A stretch of DNA of 64,000 bases from Ferdinandcohnia sp036962685 (GCF_036962685.1 NZ_JBALOP010000041.1:1-64000), one strand, 5' to 3'. Positions 49,922 through 60,088 are shown, numbered from the stretch's first letter. Made by a program: numbers and translations. The notes: generated by a model not told the origin, from the letters alone.

Positions 49922-51505
49922 ATGAGCTATATAGATGAAGTACAAAAACGAAGAACCTTTGCCATCATCTCACACCCGGATGCCGGGAAAACGACGATGA
50001 CAGAAAAACTATTGTTTTTTGGAAATGTAATTCGAGAAACGGGTACGGTAAAAGGAAAAAAATCAGGAAAATTCGCTGCATCGGACTGGATGGAAATTGA
50101 AAAGCAACGTGGAATCTCGGTAACATCAAGTGTAATGAGTTTTCCGTATGAGAACTTCTACGTCAATATTTTGGATACACCAGGACACGAAGATTTCAGT
50201 GAGGACACCTATCGTACGTTAACTGCCGTGGACAGCGTTGTGATGATCATCGACTCCACAAAGGGTGTCGAGCCACAAACAATTAAGCTTTTCAAAGTTT
50301 GTCGAATGAGAGGAATTCCGATTTTTACATTCATTAATAAGCTTGACCGTGAAGGTAAGGATCCTTTGGATCTTTTAGCTGAAATTGAAGAGGTTCTTGG
50401 TATTGAGTCCTATCCAATGAATTGGCCAGTTGGCATGGGGAAACGATTTTTAGGGATAGTGGATCGTTATAACAATCGGTTTGTTCATTTTACTGGTAAT
50501 GAAGATGAAAAAATCATTCCATTACAGGAGCTGGAGGACGGCAAGCATCCAGGAATTACAGATAACCCGGTTTATGACAGTACACAAGACGAGTTACTTT
50601 TATTAAATGAAGCAGGAAATGATTTTGATGTAGAACGTGTCGTAAAGGGTGATCTGACACCTGTTTTCTTTGGTAGTGCGCTCGCAAACTTTGGGGTTGA
50701 AACGTTCTTTAATACATTTTTACAATTTGCTTCAGAACCTAAACCTCGTAAAACAAATCTAGGCTTAGTTCCACCAGAGGATGAAACGTTCTCAGGGTAT
50801 ATTTTTAAAATCCAAGCGAATATGAATACGAAACATCGTGACCGGATAGCGTTCCTGCGTGTCTGCTCAGGAAAATTTGAGCGCGGAATGAGTGTCAATA
50901 TCACTCGTACGGGAAAATCAATCAAATTAAATCAGACGCAGGCATTTATGGCAGCAAGCCGTGAAACAGTTGATGAGGCATACCCAGGCGATATTATCGG
51001 AATTTACGACCCAAACGTCTACCAAATTGGTGACACTTTAATTGCTGGTAAAGAAGATATGCACTATAAGGAACTCCCTGTGTTCCCGCCTGAAATGTAT
51101 CGTAAAGTTCGCGTGAAGAACGTTATGAAGGCAAAGCAATTTAGAAAAGGAATTGAGCAGCTCGTTCAAGAAGGTGCCATTCAATTATTTAGGCAGGAAT
51201 CAAACGATGACTTCATTCTTGGTGCTGTTGGACAGCTTCAATATGATGTGTTTGAATATCGATTAGAGGCAGAGTATAATGTATCTGTAGAATTCAGCTC
51301 TCTTGGAACTCGGATACCAAGATGGATTGCGAACAAGGATGTGGACACACGTCTTTTTGATTCTAGAAGTTTACTTGTTCGTGACCGCAATGAACGATAT
51401 GTCGTATTATTTGAAAATGACTTTACGTATCGCTATTTCCAAGATAAGCATAAAGACATCGAACTTATCGACTTATATGAAAGTAACGACTATAAAGGTG
51501 TATAA
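49922..51505 (+). CDS. prfC: Peptide chain release factor 3
   Basis: The 527-residue translational GTPase has G1 SHPDAGKTT, G2/G3 RGISVT and DTPGHEDF, and G4 NKLD, followed by domains II and III (FMAASRETVDEAYPGDIIG, GAVGQLQYDVFEYRLEAEY). RF3 uses GTP to recycle RF1 and RF2 after termination. B. subtilis 168 lacks it as far as I recall, so presence is a lineage trait. GAAGGGAAA lies before ATG; the MITE-like element is directly upstream. Confidence 0.95.
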   Translation: MSYIDEVQKRRTFAIISHPDAGKTTMTEKLLFFGNVIRETGTVKGKKSGKFAASDWMEIEKQRGISVTSSVMSFPYENFYVNILDTPGHEDFSEDTYRTLTAVDSVVMIIDSTKGVEPQTIKLFKVCRMRGIPIFTFINKLDREGKDPLDLLAEIEEVLGIESYPMNWPVGMGKRFLGIVDRYNNRFVHFTGNEDEKIIPLQELEDGKHPGITDNPVYDSTQDELLLLNEAGNDFDVERVVKGDLTPVFFGSALANFGVETFFNTFLQFASEPKPRKTNLGLVPPEDETFSGYIFKIQANMNTKHRDRIAFLRVCSGKFERGMSVNITRTGKSIKLNQTQAFMAASRETVDEAYPGDIIGIYDPNVYQIGDTLIAGKEDMHYKELPVFPPEMYRKVRVKNVMKAKQFRKGIEQLVQEGAIQLFRQESNDDFILGAVGQLQYDVFEYRLEAEYNVSVEFSSLGTRIPRWIANKDVDTRLFDSRSLLVRDRNERYVVLFENDFTYRYFQDKHKDIELIDLYESNDYKGV

Positions 51506-51570
51506 AAGCACCACTCTCAAACGCTCAGAAGCTTTTCTGGGCGTTCATGCTTATATAGAAAGGACCATGT

Positions 51571-52629
51571 ATGAACAGAAATTTGTTTCGAAAAATCTTC
51601 AATCAAGATGAACCAAATATGAAGGTTATTACATTGCTACTGTTTATTTTAAGCATTCTATCCATCCTTTTAGCAATAGGAATTGGTCCAGTCTCCGTTC
51701 ATCCACTAACAGTCACAAAAATTATTATCGCAAAACTTCCATTTCTAACCGTTGAAAATAACTGGACATTAGTTGAACAAAATATCGTCTGGGGGTTGCG
51801 CCTGCCTAGGGTATTATTAGGAATGATTGTTGGGGCCTCATTAGCAATTACAGGAGTTGTCATGCAGGCATTGGTACGCAACCATTTGGCTGACCCTTTC
51901 ATTCTGGGGGTTTCATCAGGTGCGTCCGCAACCGCAACTTTAGGTATGCTGTTTGGCGTTTTTTCAGTTTTTGGAACCTATTCACTATCCATTAGTGCTT
52001 TTATTGGGGCTGCAGTAACTATCATTTTAGTTTATACAATCTCGAGAGTGAACGGTAGAATCAATGTTACACACCTTTTACTAACTGGTGTAGCTATTGC
52101 TCTCATGATGGATGCTTTGACAAGATTTATTACACTTAGTGCTCCGAATGCTTTAGGTTTACATAATGCCACATTCTGGATGTCGGGAAGCTTAGCTGGG
52201 GCAAAATGGGGGTATTTAACCCTACCGCTTATTGTTGCGATATTTTGTATGATCCTTTTAATGAGTCAATACCGTGCCTTAAATGCCTTGCTTTTTGGTG
52301 ATGAAACGGCGGGAACATTAGGCTTTAATGTGTCGAGATTGCATAAAATATTAATTCTTGTTGCTTCACTTTTAGCAGGTGTCACGATTGCAGTTAGTGG
52401 TTCAATTGGGTTTATCGGATTAATGGTTCCACATATTACAAGGCTGCTTGTTGGATCCGACCATAAGCGGGTTCTTCCTGTAAGTGCTTTGCTCGGCGGA
52501 ATTTTTGTAATTTGGACCGATGTTGCTGCAAGAATGGTCATTGCGCCGGAGGAATTACCAATTGGAATTTTAACAGCATTAGTCGGAGGGCCATTTTTTA
52601 TATGGTTATTAAAAACAAAAAAGCAATGA
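51571..52629 (+). CDS. FecCD-family ABC transporter permease
   Basis: The 352-residue permease has about ten helices and the family signatures LRLPRVLLGMIVGASLAITG, RNHLADPFILGVSSGA and GFIGLMVPHITRLLVG. Such permeases import iron-siderophore or cobalamin complexes. ATG 51571 is followed 15 codons later by a second Met (MKVITLL), which would be an alternative. The ATPase gene begins after 9 bases. Confidence 0.9.
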   Translation: MNRNLFRKIFNQDEPNMKVITLLLFILSILSILLAIGIGPVSVHPLTVTKIIIAKLPFLTVENNWTLVEQNIVWGLRLPRVLLGMIVGASLAITGVVMQALVRNHLADPFILGVSSGASATATLGMLFGVFSVFGTYSLSISAFIGAAVTIILVYTISRVNGRINVTHLLLTGVAIALMMDALTRFITLSAPNALGLHNATFWMSGSLAGAKWGYLTLPLIVAIFCMILLMSQYRALNALLFGDETAGTLGFNVSRLHKILILVASLLAGVTIAVSGSIGFIGLMVPHITRLLVGSDHKRVLPVSALLGGIFVIWTDVAARMVIAPEELPIGILTALVGGPFFIWLLKTKKQ

Positions 52630-52638
52630 GGTGAAAAA

Positions 52639-53430
52639 TTGAAACTTAGGGTAGAGAATTTAAACTTTTCACTGAATGAAAAACAAATTATTGAAGATAT
52701 GAATCTGCATGTCTCTAAAGGCGAGTTTATTGGAATCATTGGCCCAAATGGAAGCGGTAAATCAACCCTGTTAAAAAATATCTACCGTGCACTTAAACCG
52801 GATTCCGGGGTTGTATTTTTAGATGGAGAGAATATAGATAAAATGAATACCAAAAGGGCTGCGAAAAAAGTTGGAGTAGTCGGACAGGAAAATGTCATTC
52901 CATTTGATTTTAAAGTGGAAGAAATTATTGCGATGGGAAGAAGTCCATATAAAGGCTTTTTTGACGGGGATAGTACGACAGATAAAGAGATTGTCGCAAA
53001 TGCCATTAAGCAAATTGGTTTGTCCGAAATGGAAAAACAAAATTATAGCAATCTATCAGGTGGGGAAAAGCAACGAGTCTTGTTAGGAAGAGTACTTGCA
53101 CAGCAAACGGATTTGCTGCTTCTCGATGAGCCAACAAATCACCTCGATATCCAGCATCAGCTACAAATTTTTGATTTAATTAAGGGGCTGGGGGTTACCG
53201 TTTTATCAGCTATTCATGATTTAAACCTAGCAGCTCTTTATTGTGATCGATTGTATGTTATTAAGGATGGACGATTGTTGATGGGGGGAACTCCTGAAGA
53301 GGTGTTAAGTCCGGATTCGATTTACGAGATTTTTGGAATTAGGTCGGATGTAACGATTCATCCCATTACTAAAAAGGTATCGATCACCTTTTTACCCCAT
53401 AGTTTACTTTATTCATCTGAAACTGAATAA
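52639..53430 (+). CDS. ABC transporter ATP-binding protein (FepC/BtuD-like)
   Basis: The 263-residue ATPase has Walker A GPNGSGKS, the signature LSGGEKQRVLLGR, Walker B LLLLDEPTNHLD and the H-loop His in AIHDLNLA. It starts at TTG with GAGGTG upstream. It energises the FecCD-type permease next to it. The stop codon lies inside a 12-bp inverted repeat that begins the dispersed repeat element. Confidence 0.92.
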   Translation: MKLRVENLNFSLNEKQIIEDMNLHVSKGEFIGIIGPNGSGKSTLLKNIYRALKPDSGVVFLDGENIDKMNTKRAAKKVGVVGQENVIPFDFKVEEIIAMGRSPYKGFFDGDSTTDKEIVANAIKQIGLSEMEKQNYSNLSGGEKQRVLLGRVLAQQTDLLLLDEPTNHLDIQHQLQIFDLIKGLGVTVLSAIHDLNLAALYCDRLYVIKDGRLLMGGTPEEVLSPDSIYEIFGIRSDVTIHPITKKVSITFLPHSLLYSSETE

Positions 53431-53583
53431 AGTAAATGCCTCCGGCGGATGCCACAGATTTTCAAAGGAAACTTTTCGAACAATAGATCAAAGACTAAGA
53501 GCGCTACATCCAGTGGCAACGTCTTTGTGACCCACCTCGTGTGGGCCTAAAAAATCTGGGCGCAAATACGCCGATGCGCAATT
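53403..53583. repeat. Dispersed repeat element, copy 1
   Basis: It starts with TTTACTTTATTC/GAATAAAGTAAA and shares with copy 2 the blocks GCCTCCGGCGGATGCCACAG, ATTTTCAAAGGAAA and AATCTGGGCGCAAATACGC. It holds an extra middle part with hairpins (CATCCAGTG, CCCACCTCGTGTGGG). It ends just before the ribosome site of the binding-protein gene. Confidence 0.8.
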
Positions 53584-53604
53584 TATTAAATAAGGAGAAT
53601 TACA

Positions 53605-54558
53605 ATGAAAAAACTAGTTTTGCTTGTAACCGGGGTTCTCATGTTGATAGTAGCGGGATGTGGCGCAGAGAAAGAGGACACGGCTACAAAACAACCCGAG
53701 GGGGGTTCTCTCATTATAGATAATTATGATAGAGAGGTAGAAATTACCGAAAAGCCTTCAAAGGTATTAACCTTAGGCCCAAATGCGACAGAGTTATTTA
53801 TCGCGTTAGGACTGACTGATTATGTAATCGGAAATAGCTTGGACAATCATAGCCGTGGTGCTTTGCCAGAGTTTGAGGAGGACTATGCTAAAATTCCTGA
53901 GCTCACATACGGTTCTGCTACAAGGGAAGCAGTATTAACAAGTGGAGCCGATTTTATTTACGGAATCGATTGGGAATTTGGAAATGAAGCTCTGGACCTC
54001 GATGAGCTTGAAAGCTATGGAATCAAAGTGTATATGAATAAGGCGACAACGATGGATGAAATCTATCAGGAAATCCTCGATATCGGAAAGATTTTTAAAA
54101 TTGAGGATCGAGCGGAAGCGTTTGTTGCAGAACAGAAGAAACAAATTGCGGCAGTGCAGGAGAAGTTATCAGGTCAGGAAGCTGTTGATGTACTAATATA
54201 CGACAGTGGAGGTAACGGTGTTTTCACAGCGGGTGGTACGAATTTTGAATCGTTATTGATTGAGCTTGCCGGTGGTCGTAATATTTTTGATGATATTACA
54301 GACAAACAATGGACAACTGTTAGCTATGAGGAGGTCCTCGCAAGGCAGCCGGATATCATCTTGATTCACGACTATGACGCACCGTCGATTGAGCAAAAAA
54401 TAAAAGATATTAAAAACGACCCAGCCCTCTCACAGCTGGAAAGTGTAAAAAATGAAAACTTCGTCGTCATTTCATTAGAGAGCGTATTGCCTGGAAACCG
54501 AATGGCGTATGCAGTTGAGACGCTGGCTGAAGGGTTTTATCCGGAATTGTTTAAATAG
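53605..54558 (+). CDS. ABC transporter substrate-binding lipoprotein (FepB/BtuF-like)
   Basis: The 317-residue lipoprotein has lipobox VAGCGA (Cys20) and a class III binding-protein fold: KVLTLGPNATELFIALGL, a linking helix (about 150-170, FVAEQKKQIAAVQEKLSG) and RQPDIILIHDYDAP. It should deliver a siderophore or corrinoid to the permease/ATPase upstream. The ribosome site AAGGAG is normal. The gene is separated from its partners by a repeat element, and the same element follows it. Confidence 0.9.
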   Translation: MKKLVLLVTGVLMLIVAGCGAEKEDTATKQPEGGSLIIDNYDREVEITEKPSKVLTLGPNATELFIALGLTDYVIGNSLDNHSRGALPEFEEDYAKIPELTYGSATREAVLTSGADFIYGIDWEFGNEALDLDELESYGIKVYMNKATTMDEIYQEILDIGKIFKIEDRAEAFVAEQKKQIAAVQEKLSGQEAVDVLIYDSGGNGVFTAGGTNFESLLIELAGGRNIFDDITDKQWTTVSYEEVLARQPDIILIHDYDAPSIEQKIKDIKNDPALSQLESVKNENFVVISLESVLPGNRMAYAVETLAEGFYPELFK

Positions 54559-54609
54559 CAGGGTTAATTGCGTGTTTTACTTTACTAGTTTTGCTATATT
54601 TAAACTATG

Positions 54610-54800
54610 TTAACTTTATTCAGTAGTCCTCTACTTCTATATGTTAGGATGAACGCTATAGGATGGGCAAATTTAATTTAGGATTACATCCCACAGTTGA
54701 ATAAAGTTAAGCCTCCGGCGGATGCCACAGATTTTCAAAGGAAATTTTTCGAGAAAGCTCGAAAAAATCTGGGCGCAAATACGCTATGGCGCATTTGATT
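54610..54800. repeat. Dispersed repeat element, copy 2
   Basis: TTAACTTTATTCA (54610-54622) is the inverted partner of TGAATAAAGTTAA (54698-54710). The latter leads into the same blocks as copy 1 (CCTCCGGCGGATGCCACAG, ATTTTCAAAGGAAA, AATCTGGGCGCAAATACGC). The hairpin-rich middle part of copy 1 is absent. Confidence 0.8.
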
Positions 54801-54820
54801 GTTGAAAGGACACGAATTTA

Positions 54821-55048
54821 ATGCTATTGAAACTATTGCTGGCGCTCGTACTTCCAGGGGTACTCGTCGTTTTCTTTACAAGGGTGACCTATAATTATTA
54901 TGTGGGATTATTACTAGCGGTTGCTCTAATCGCTGCGTCCATCTATAAAGGGTATGCGGATTCCATTTTTATCATCATTGCGGATATCATCTCGCTCGGA
55001 GCGGGATTCTTGTATGCGAGAAATAAGGGAAAAAGATTGGAGAAATAA
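54821..55048 (+). CDS. csbA: CsbA family general-stress membrane protein
   Basis: The 75-residue protein, nearly all hydrophobic (two to three helices), begins LLKLLLALVLPGVLVVFFTR and ends ARNKGKRLEK. Both length and position directly before uvrBA match B. subtilis csbA, a sigma-B-dependent gene. I could not find a clear sigma-B promoter here. GAAAGGAC precedes ATG. Confidence 0.85.
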   Translation: MLLKLLLALVLPGVLVVFFTRVTYNYYVGLLLAVALIAASIYKGYADSIFIIIADIISLGAGFLYARNKGKRLEK

Positions 55049-55087
55049 AAGCCATGTAACTTTAAGTTACTGGCTTTATTTTTTTTG
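55048..55087 (+). terminator. Intrinsic terminator after csbA
   Basis: AAAGCCATGTAACT pairs with AGTTACTGGCTTT (one T-T mismatch), then ATTTTTTTT. Confidence 0.88.
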
Positions 55088-55096
55088 AAGTTTAAT

Positions 55097-55146
55097 CGAA
55101 TATCAGTTCGTATTTTTGTTTGTTTTATGTCAGTTTGTGGTACAAT
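55097..55146 (+). promoter_or_regulatory. uvrBA promoter with LexA-type SOS box
   Basis: CGAATATCAGTTCG (55097-55110) keeps the CGAA...GTTCG arms of the Bacillus SOS box. An extended -10, TGGTACAAT (55138-55146), lies 28 bases downstream. The uvrBA operon is LexA-controlled in B. subtilis. Confidence 0.6.
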
Positions 55147-55226
55147 GTTTCTATCGAGAAAAAGTCAGTGAAAAAATACATAAAACGGTTCAGATAAATC
55201 ACGAAAAATGAATGGGAGGAAGGTAA

Positions 55227-57206
55227 ATGAAGGATCAATTTGAATTAGTTTCTAAGTATTCCCCACAGGGTGATCAGCCAAAAGCCATCAAGGAGCTTAT
55301 TGAAGGAATCAAAGCGGGGAAAAAATATCAGACCTTGCTAGGTGCGACTGGAACAGGGAAAACCTTTACGATTTCAAATGTGATTAAAGAGCTAAACCGA
55401 CCAACCCTAATTATTGCGCATAATAAAACATTAGCTGGACAGCTTTACAGTGAGTTTAAAGAATTCTTCCCTAATAACGCTGTTGAATATTTTGTCAGCT
55501 ATTATGATTACTTCCAGCCGGAGGCGTATGTTCCTTCCTCTGATACATATATTGAAAAAGATTCAAGTGTGAATGATGAAATTGATAAACTACGTCACTC
55601 TGCGACATCATCGCTATTTGAACGACGCGATGTCATCATCATTGCCAGTGTATCGTGCATCTATGGCTTAGGTTCCCCAGAGGAATATCGGGAACTCGTT
55701 GTTTCCCTCCGTACAGGAATGGAAATCGAGCGTAATCAGCTTTTACATAAATTAGTGGATGTTCAATATGAACGAAATGACATTGACTTCCGTCGCGGTA
55801 CCTTCCGTGTAAGAGGGGACGTTGTTGAAATTTTTCCAGCCTCACGTGATGAGCACTGTATTCGTGTGGAGTTTTTTGGTGATGAAATTGATCGGATACG
55901 CGAGGTTGATGCCTTAACTGGTGAGATTCTGGGCGAACGCGAACATGTCGCAATATTCCCGGCATCCCACTTCGTAACCCGCGATGAAAAAATGCAAATC
56001 GCCATCAAAAATATTGAGGCGGAACTGGAAGAACGGCTGGAGAAGTTTCGTGAAGATGGCCAGCTGCTTCAGGCTCAGCGTCTTGAGCAACGGACGAATT
56101 ATGACCTTGAGATGATGCGTGAAATGGGCTTCTGTTCGGGAATTGAAAACTACTCCCGTCATCTTACATTACGACCACCTGGTTCAACACCGTATACTTT
56201 ATTGGATTATTTTCCCGAAGATTTATTAATTGTTGTGGATGAGTCGCACGTAACCTTGCCACAAATTCGCGGGATGTTTAATGGGGACCAAGCGAGGAAA
56301 CAAGTATTGGTCGATCATGGCTTCCGTCTTCCTTCCGCATTGGATAACCGACCATTGCGTTTTGAAGAATTCGAAAAACACATTAATCAAATTATCAATG
56401 TTTCCGCAACACCTGGACCATATGAAATCGAACATACCGATGAAATGGTAGAACAAATTATTCGTCCAACTGGATTATTAGATCCAATCATTGATGTTCG
56501 ACCAATTCAAGGTCAAATTGATGACTTATTAGGTGAAATCCAAGACCGCGTGAATAAAAATGAACGTGTTCTTGTAACAACCTTAACGAAAAAAATGTCT
56601 GAGGATTTAACGGACTATCTGAAGGATATTGGAATTAAGGTGAATTATTTACACTCCGAAATTAAAACCCTTGAACGGATCGAAATTATTCGTGATCTTC
56701 GTATGGGTAAATATGATGTCCTAGTTGGCATTAACTTACTTCGTGAAGGCCTAGATATTCCGGAGGTTTCACTTGTTGCGATTCTAGATGCTGATAAGGA
56801 AGGATTCCTAAGGTCAGAAAGGTCGCTCATACAAACGGCTGGTCGTGCAGCAAGAAATGCGAACGGAAGAGTTATCATGTATGCCGATAAGATAACAAAA
56901 TCAATGGAAATCGCGATTAATGAAACAAAACGACGTCGTGAGATTCAAGAGGAATATAACAAAAAGCATGGTATTACGCCACAAACCATCCAAAAAGAAA
57001 TTCGCGATGTCATTCGTGCTACGGTAGCTGCAGAGGAAACGGAAAACTACGAAGCAGCACCTAAGTTGACTGGATTATCGAAGAAGGAACGCGATAAAGT
57101 CATAGCTGATATGGAAACAGAAATGAAGGAAGCAGCAAAAGCACTTAATTTCGAACGAGCAGCTGAATTACGTGATTTAATTTTGGAGTTAAAAGCGGAA
57201 GGATGA
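55227..57206 (+). CDS. uvrB: Excinuclease ABC subunit B
   Basis: The 659-residue helicase-like protein has Walker A GATGTGKTF (about 39-47), the beta-hairpin region YYDYFQPEAYVPSSDTYIEK, DEXX as VVDESH, motif VI QTAGRAARN, and the UVR domain at the C-terminus (NFERAAELRDLILELK). It loads on damaged DNA with UvrA and positions UvrC. GGGAGGAAGG lies before ATG. uvrA follows after one base. Confidence 0.98.
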   Translation: MKDQFELVSKYSPQGDQPKAIKELIEGIKAGKKYQTLLGATGTGKTFTISNVIKELNRPTLIIAHNKTLAGQLYSEFKEFFPNNAVEYFVSYYDYFQPEAYVPSSDTYIEKDSSVNDEIDKLRHSATSSLFERRDVIIIASVSCIYGLGSPEEYRELVVSLRTGMEIERNQLLHKLVDVQYERNDIDFRRGTFRVRGDVVEIFPASRDEHCIRVEFFGDEIDRIREVDALTGEILGEREHVAIFPASHFVTRDEKMQIAIKNIEAELEERLEKFREDGQLLQAQRLEQRTNYDLEMMREMGFCSGIENYSRHLTLRPPGSTPYTLLDYFPEDLLIVVDESHVTLPQIRGMFNGDQARKQVLVDHGFRLPSALDNRPLRFEEFEKHINQIINVSATPGPYEIEHTDEMVEQIIRPTGLLDPIIDVRPIQGQIDDLLGEIQDRVNKNERVLVTTLTKKMSEDLTDYLKDIGIKVNYLHSEIKTLERIEIIRDLRMGKYDVLVGINLLREGLDIPEVSLVAILDADKEGFLRSERSLIQTAGRAARNANGRVIMYADKITKSMEIAINETKRRREIQEEYNKKHGITPQTIQKEIRDVIRATVAAEETENYEAAPKLTGLSKKERDKVIADMETEMKEAAKALNFERAAELRDLILELKAEG

Positions 57207-57207
57207 A

Positions 57208-60087
57208 ATGAGCATGGCATTAGATAAAATTGTTGTGAAGGGCGCACGGGCGAATAATTTAAAAAATATAGACATTACGATTCCGAGAGACAAATTAGTA
57301 GTCGTTACAGGTCTCTCTGGTTCAGGTAAGTCTTCCCTTGCGTTTGACACCATTTATGCGGAAGGACAACGTCGTTATGTCGAGTCCCTCTCTGCATACG
57401 CACGTCAATTTTTAGGACAAATGGATAAACCAGATGTCGATTCAATCGAAGGACTTTCGCCTGCGATTTCAATTGATCAAAAGACAACAAGCCGTAACCC
57501 GAGGTCAACCGTCGGAACGGTTACAGAGATTTATGATTATTTGCGTTTATTATATGCCCGCGTTGGGAAACCGATTTGTCCGAATCATGGAATTGAAATT
57601 ACTTCGCAAACCATTGAACAAATGGTGGACCGAATTTTAGTATACCCTGAACGTACAAAGCTTCAAGTACTTGCTCCTGTCGTATCAGGACGCAAAGGTG
57701 CTCATGTAAAGGTCCTAGAGGATATTAAAAAGCAAGGCTATGTAAGGATTCGCGTAGATGGAGAAATGCTAGAGATTTCGGATGACATTGAGCTAGAAAA
57801 AAATAAAAAGCATTCAATCGAGGTTGTTGTAGACCGCATTGTCGTAAAAGAGGGTGTCGCTTCGAGACTAGCTGACTCACTTGAAGCGGCACTTCGTCTT
57901 GGTGAAGGAAGGGTCATCATTGATGTTATGGGGGAAGAGGAGCTTTTATTTAGTGAACTCCATTCCTGCCCAATCTGTGGCTTTTCAATCGGTGAGCTTG
58001 AGCCGAGAATGTTCTCCTTCAACAGTCCCTTCGGTGCGTGTCCTGAATGTGATGGTTTAGGAAGTAAGCTTGAGGTCGATCCTGATCTCGTGATTCCAAA
58101 CTGGGATTTGTCACTTCGCAAGCATGCGATTGCCCCATGGGAGCCAACAAGCTCACAATATTATCCGCAATTGCTTGAAGCAGTTTGCAGCCATTACGGG
58201 ATTGATATGGATGTCCCAGTTAAGGACATACCAAAGCCTTTAATGGATAAAGTTTTATATGGAAGTGATGGCGAGGAAATCTTTTTCCATTATGAAAATG
58301 ATTTCGGCCAAGTTCGTGAAAATTTTATTCAGTTTGAAGGCGTTCTTCGAAATGTAGAAAGACGTTACAAAGAAACGAGCTCCGATTATATTCGGGAGCA
58401 AATGGAAAAATACATGGGTGAAAAGCCTTGCCCTTCCTGTAAAGGTCATCGGTTGAAAAAGGAAAGCCTTGCTGTTTTGATATCTGGTAAACATATTTCA
58501 CATGTTACCGACTTTTCCATCAAAGAATCTTTAGAGTTTTTTTCAAACATAGAGCTTTCTGAAAAGGATAGGCAAATTGCAAACCTTATTTTTCGAGAAA
58601 TAAAGGAGCGACTTGGCTTTTTAGTCAATGTGGGACTTGATTATTTGACGCTAAGTCGTGCAGCCGGCACCTTATCAGGTGGGGAAGCCCAGCGGATTCG
58701 TCTTGCGACACAGATTGGTTCACGGTTAACGGGTGTACTCTATATTTTAGACGAACCATCAATTGGTCTACACCAACGAGACAATGACCGACTTATTGAT
58801 ACATTAAAAGCCATGAGAGATATTGGAAACACGTTAATTGTAGTAGAGCATGATGAGGATACAATGCTTGCAGCAGATTACTTAATTGACATTGGTCCAG
58901 GGGCTGGAACACATGGAGGAGAAATTATTTCGGCAGGCACTCCAAAAGAAGTGATGGAGGATCCAAATTCCTTAACTGGCCAATACCTTGCAGGTAAAAG
59001 GTTTATTCCGCTTCCAGTGGAAAGAAGAAAGCCCGACGGTCGTTTTATCGAAGTTGTCGGAGCGAAGGAAAACAACTTAAAGAATGTAACAGTGAAGTTT
59101 CCTCTAGGTATGTTCGTTTCGGTTACAGGTGTATCCGGTTCAGGTAAAAGTACATTAGTGAATGAGATTCTTCATAAATCTCTGGCCCAAAAGCTTAACC
59201 GTGCAAAAAGCAAACCTGGTGAATACAAAACAATTAAGGGTCTTGAGCATCTAGACAAGGTTATTGATATTGATCAATCTCCTATTGGTAGGACACCACG
59301 TTCGAATCCAGCTACCTACACAGGGGTGTTTGACGATATTCGCGATTTGTTTGCTAACACAAATGAGGCTAAGGTAAGAGGTTACAAAAAAGGTCGTTTT
59401 AGCTTCAACGTGAAAGGTGGACGCTGTGAAGCATGCCGTGGAGATGGGATTATTAAAATCGAAATGCACTTCCTTCCGGATGTCTATGTTCCATGTGAGG
59501 TTTGTCATGGTAAACGCTATAACCGTGAAACATTAGAAGTAAAGTACAAAGATAAAAACATCTCAGATATCTTAGACATGACGGTTGAAGAGGCGGTTTC
59601 GTACTTCGAAAACATCCCGCGTATCAAGCGTAAAATCGAAACACTTTATGATGTTGGACTAGGCTATGTTAAATTAGGACAACCAGCGACAACATTATCC
59701 GGTGGAGAAGCACAGCGTGTGAAGCTCGCTTCCGAATTACATCGTCGCTCCAACGGAAAGACGTTTTATATTCTGGATGAGCCTACAACCGGACTACATG
59801 TGGATGACATCGCAAGATTACTCAAGGTATTACAGAGACTTGTGGAAAATGGAGATACAGTTCTTGTAATTGAGCATAATATCGATGTCATAAAAACAGC
59901 TGATTACATCATCGACCTTGGACCAGAGGGCGGGGACAAAGGTGGCACCATCGTAGGAACAGGTACACCAGAAGAAATCTCAAGCATCGAAGCCTCGCAC
60001 ACCGGACACTACCTAAAACCAGTCCTTGAACGCGACCGCCAGCGAATGAAAGAACTAATTAAAGAAAAAGAAACCGTGACGAAATAA
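57208..60087 (+). CDS. uvrA: Excinuclease ABC subunit A
   Basis: The 959-residue damage sensor has two ABC ATPase modules: GLSGSGKSS with SGGEAQRIRLATQIGS and LDEPSIGLHQRD, then GVSGSGKST with SGGEAQRVKLASEL and LDEPTTGLHVDD. Zinc modules are seen at CPICGFSIGE...CPEC and CEACRGDG...CEVC. It recognises bulky lesions with UvrB. ATG 57208 (AAGGATGA upstream) or ATG 57214 may be used. Confidence 0.98.
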   Translation: MSMALDKIVVKGARANNLKNIDITIPRDKLVVVTGLSGSGKSSLAFDTIYAEGQRRYVESLSAYARQFLGQMDKPDVDSIEGLSPAISIDQKTTSRNPRSTVGTVTEIYDYLRLLYARVGKPICPNHGIEITSQTIEQMVDRILVYPERTKLQVLAPVVSGRKGAHVKVLEDIKKQGYVRIRVDGEMLEISDDIELEKNKKHSIEVVVDRIVVKEGVASRLADSLEAALRLGEGRVIIDVMGEEELLFSELHSCPICGFSIGELEPRMFSFNSPFGACPECDGLGSKLEVDPDLVIPNWDLSLRKHAIAPWEPTSSQYYPQLLEAVCSHYGIDMDVPVKDIPKPLMDKVLYGSDGEEIFFHYENDFGQVRENFIQFEGVLRNVERRYKETSSDYIREQMEKYMGEKPCPSCKGHRLKKESLAVLISGKHISHVTDFSIKESLEFFSNIELSEKDRQIANLIFREIKERLGFLVNVGLDYLTLSRAAGTLSGGEAQRIRLATQIGSRLTGVLYILDEPSIGLHQRDNDRLIDTLKAMRDIGNTLIVVEHDEDTMLAADYLIDIGPGAGTHGGEIISAGTPKEVMEDPNSLTGQYLAGKRFIPLPVERRKPDGRFIEVVGAKENNLKNVTVKFPLGMFVSVTGVSGSGKSTLVNEILHKSLAQKLNRAKSKPGEYKTIKGLEHLDKVIDIDQSPIGRTPRSNPATYTGVFDDIRDLFANTNEAKVRGYKKGRFSFNVKGGRCEACRGDGIIKIEMHFLPDVYVPCEVCHGKRYNRETLEVKYKDKNISDILDMTVEEAVSYFENIPRIKRKIETLYDVGLGYVKLGQPATTLSGGEAQRVKLASELHRRSNGKTFYILDEPTTGLHVDDIARLLKVLQRLVENGDTVLVIEHNIDVIKTADYIIDLGPEGGDKGGTIVGTGTPEEISSIEASHTGHYLKPVLERDRQRMKELIKEKETVTK

Positions 60088-60088
60088 A

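Noticed and set aside
49563..49945. Minus-strand protein genes overlapping the 49.7-kb region
   Set aside because: The frames lie across the MITE-like element and its hairpins, have no ribosome site and look compositionally unlike protein.
51506..51570. Cobalamin riboswitch or Fur box before the FecCD-type importer
   Set aside because: Only 65 bases lie upstream and they contain a simple hairpin; no B12-box or Fur-like palindrome is visible, so the ligand stays open.
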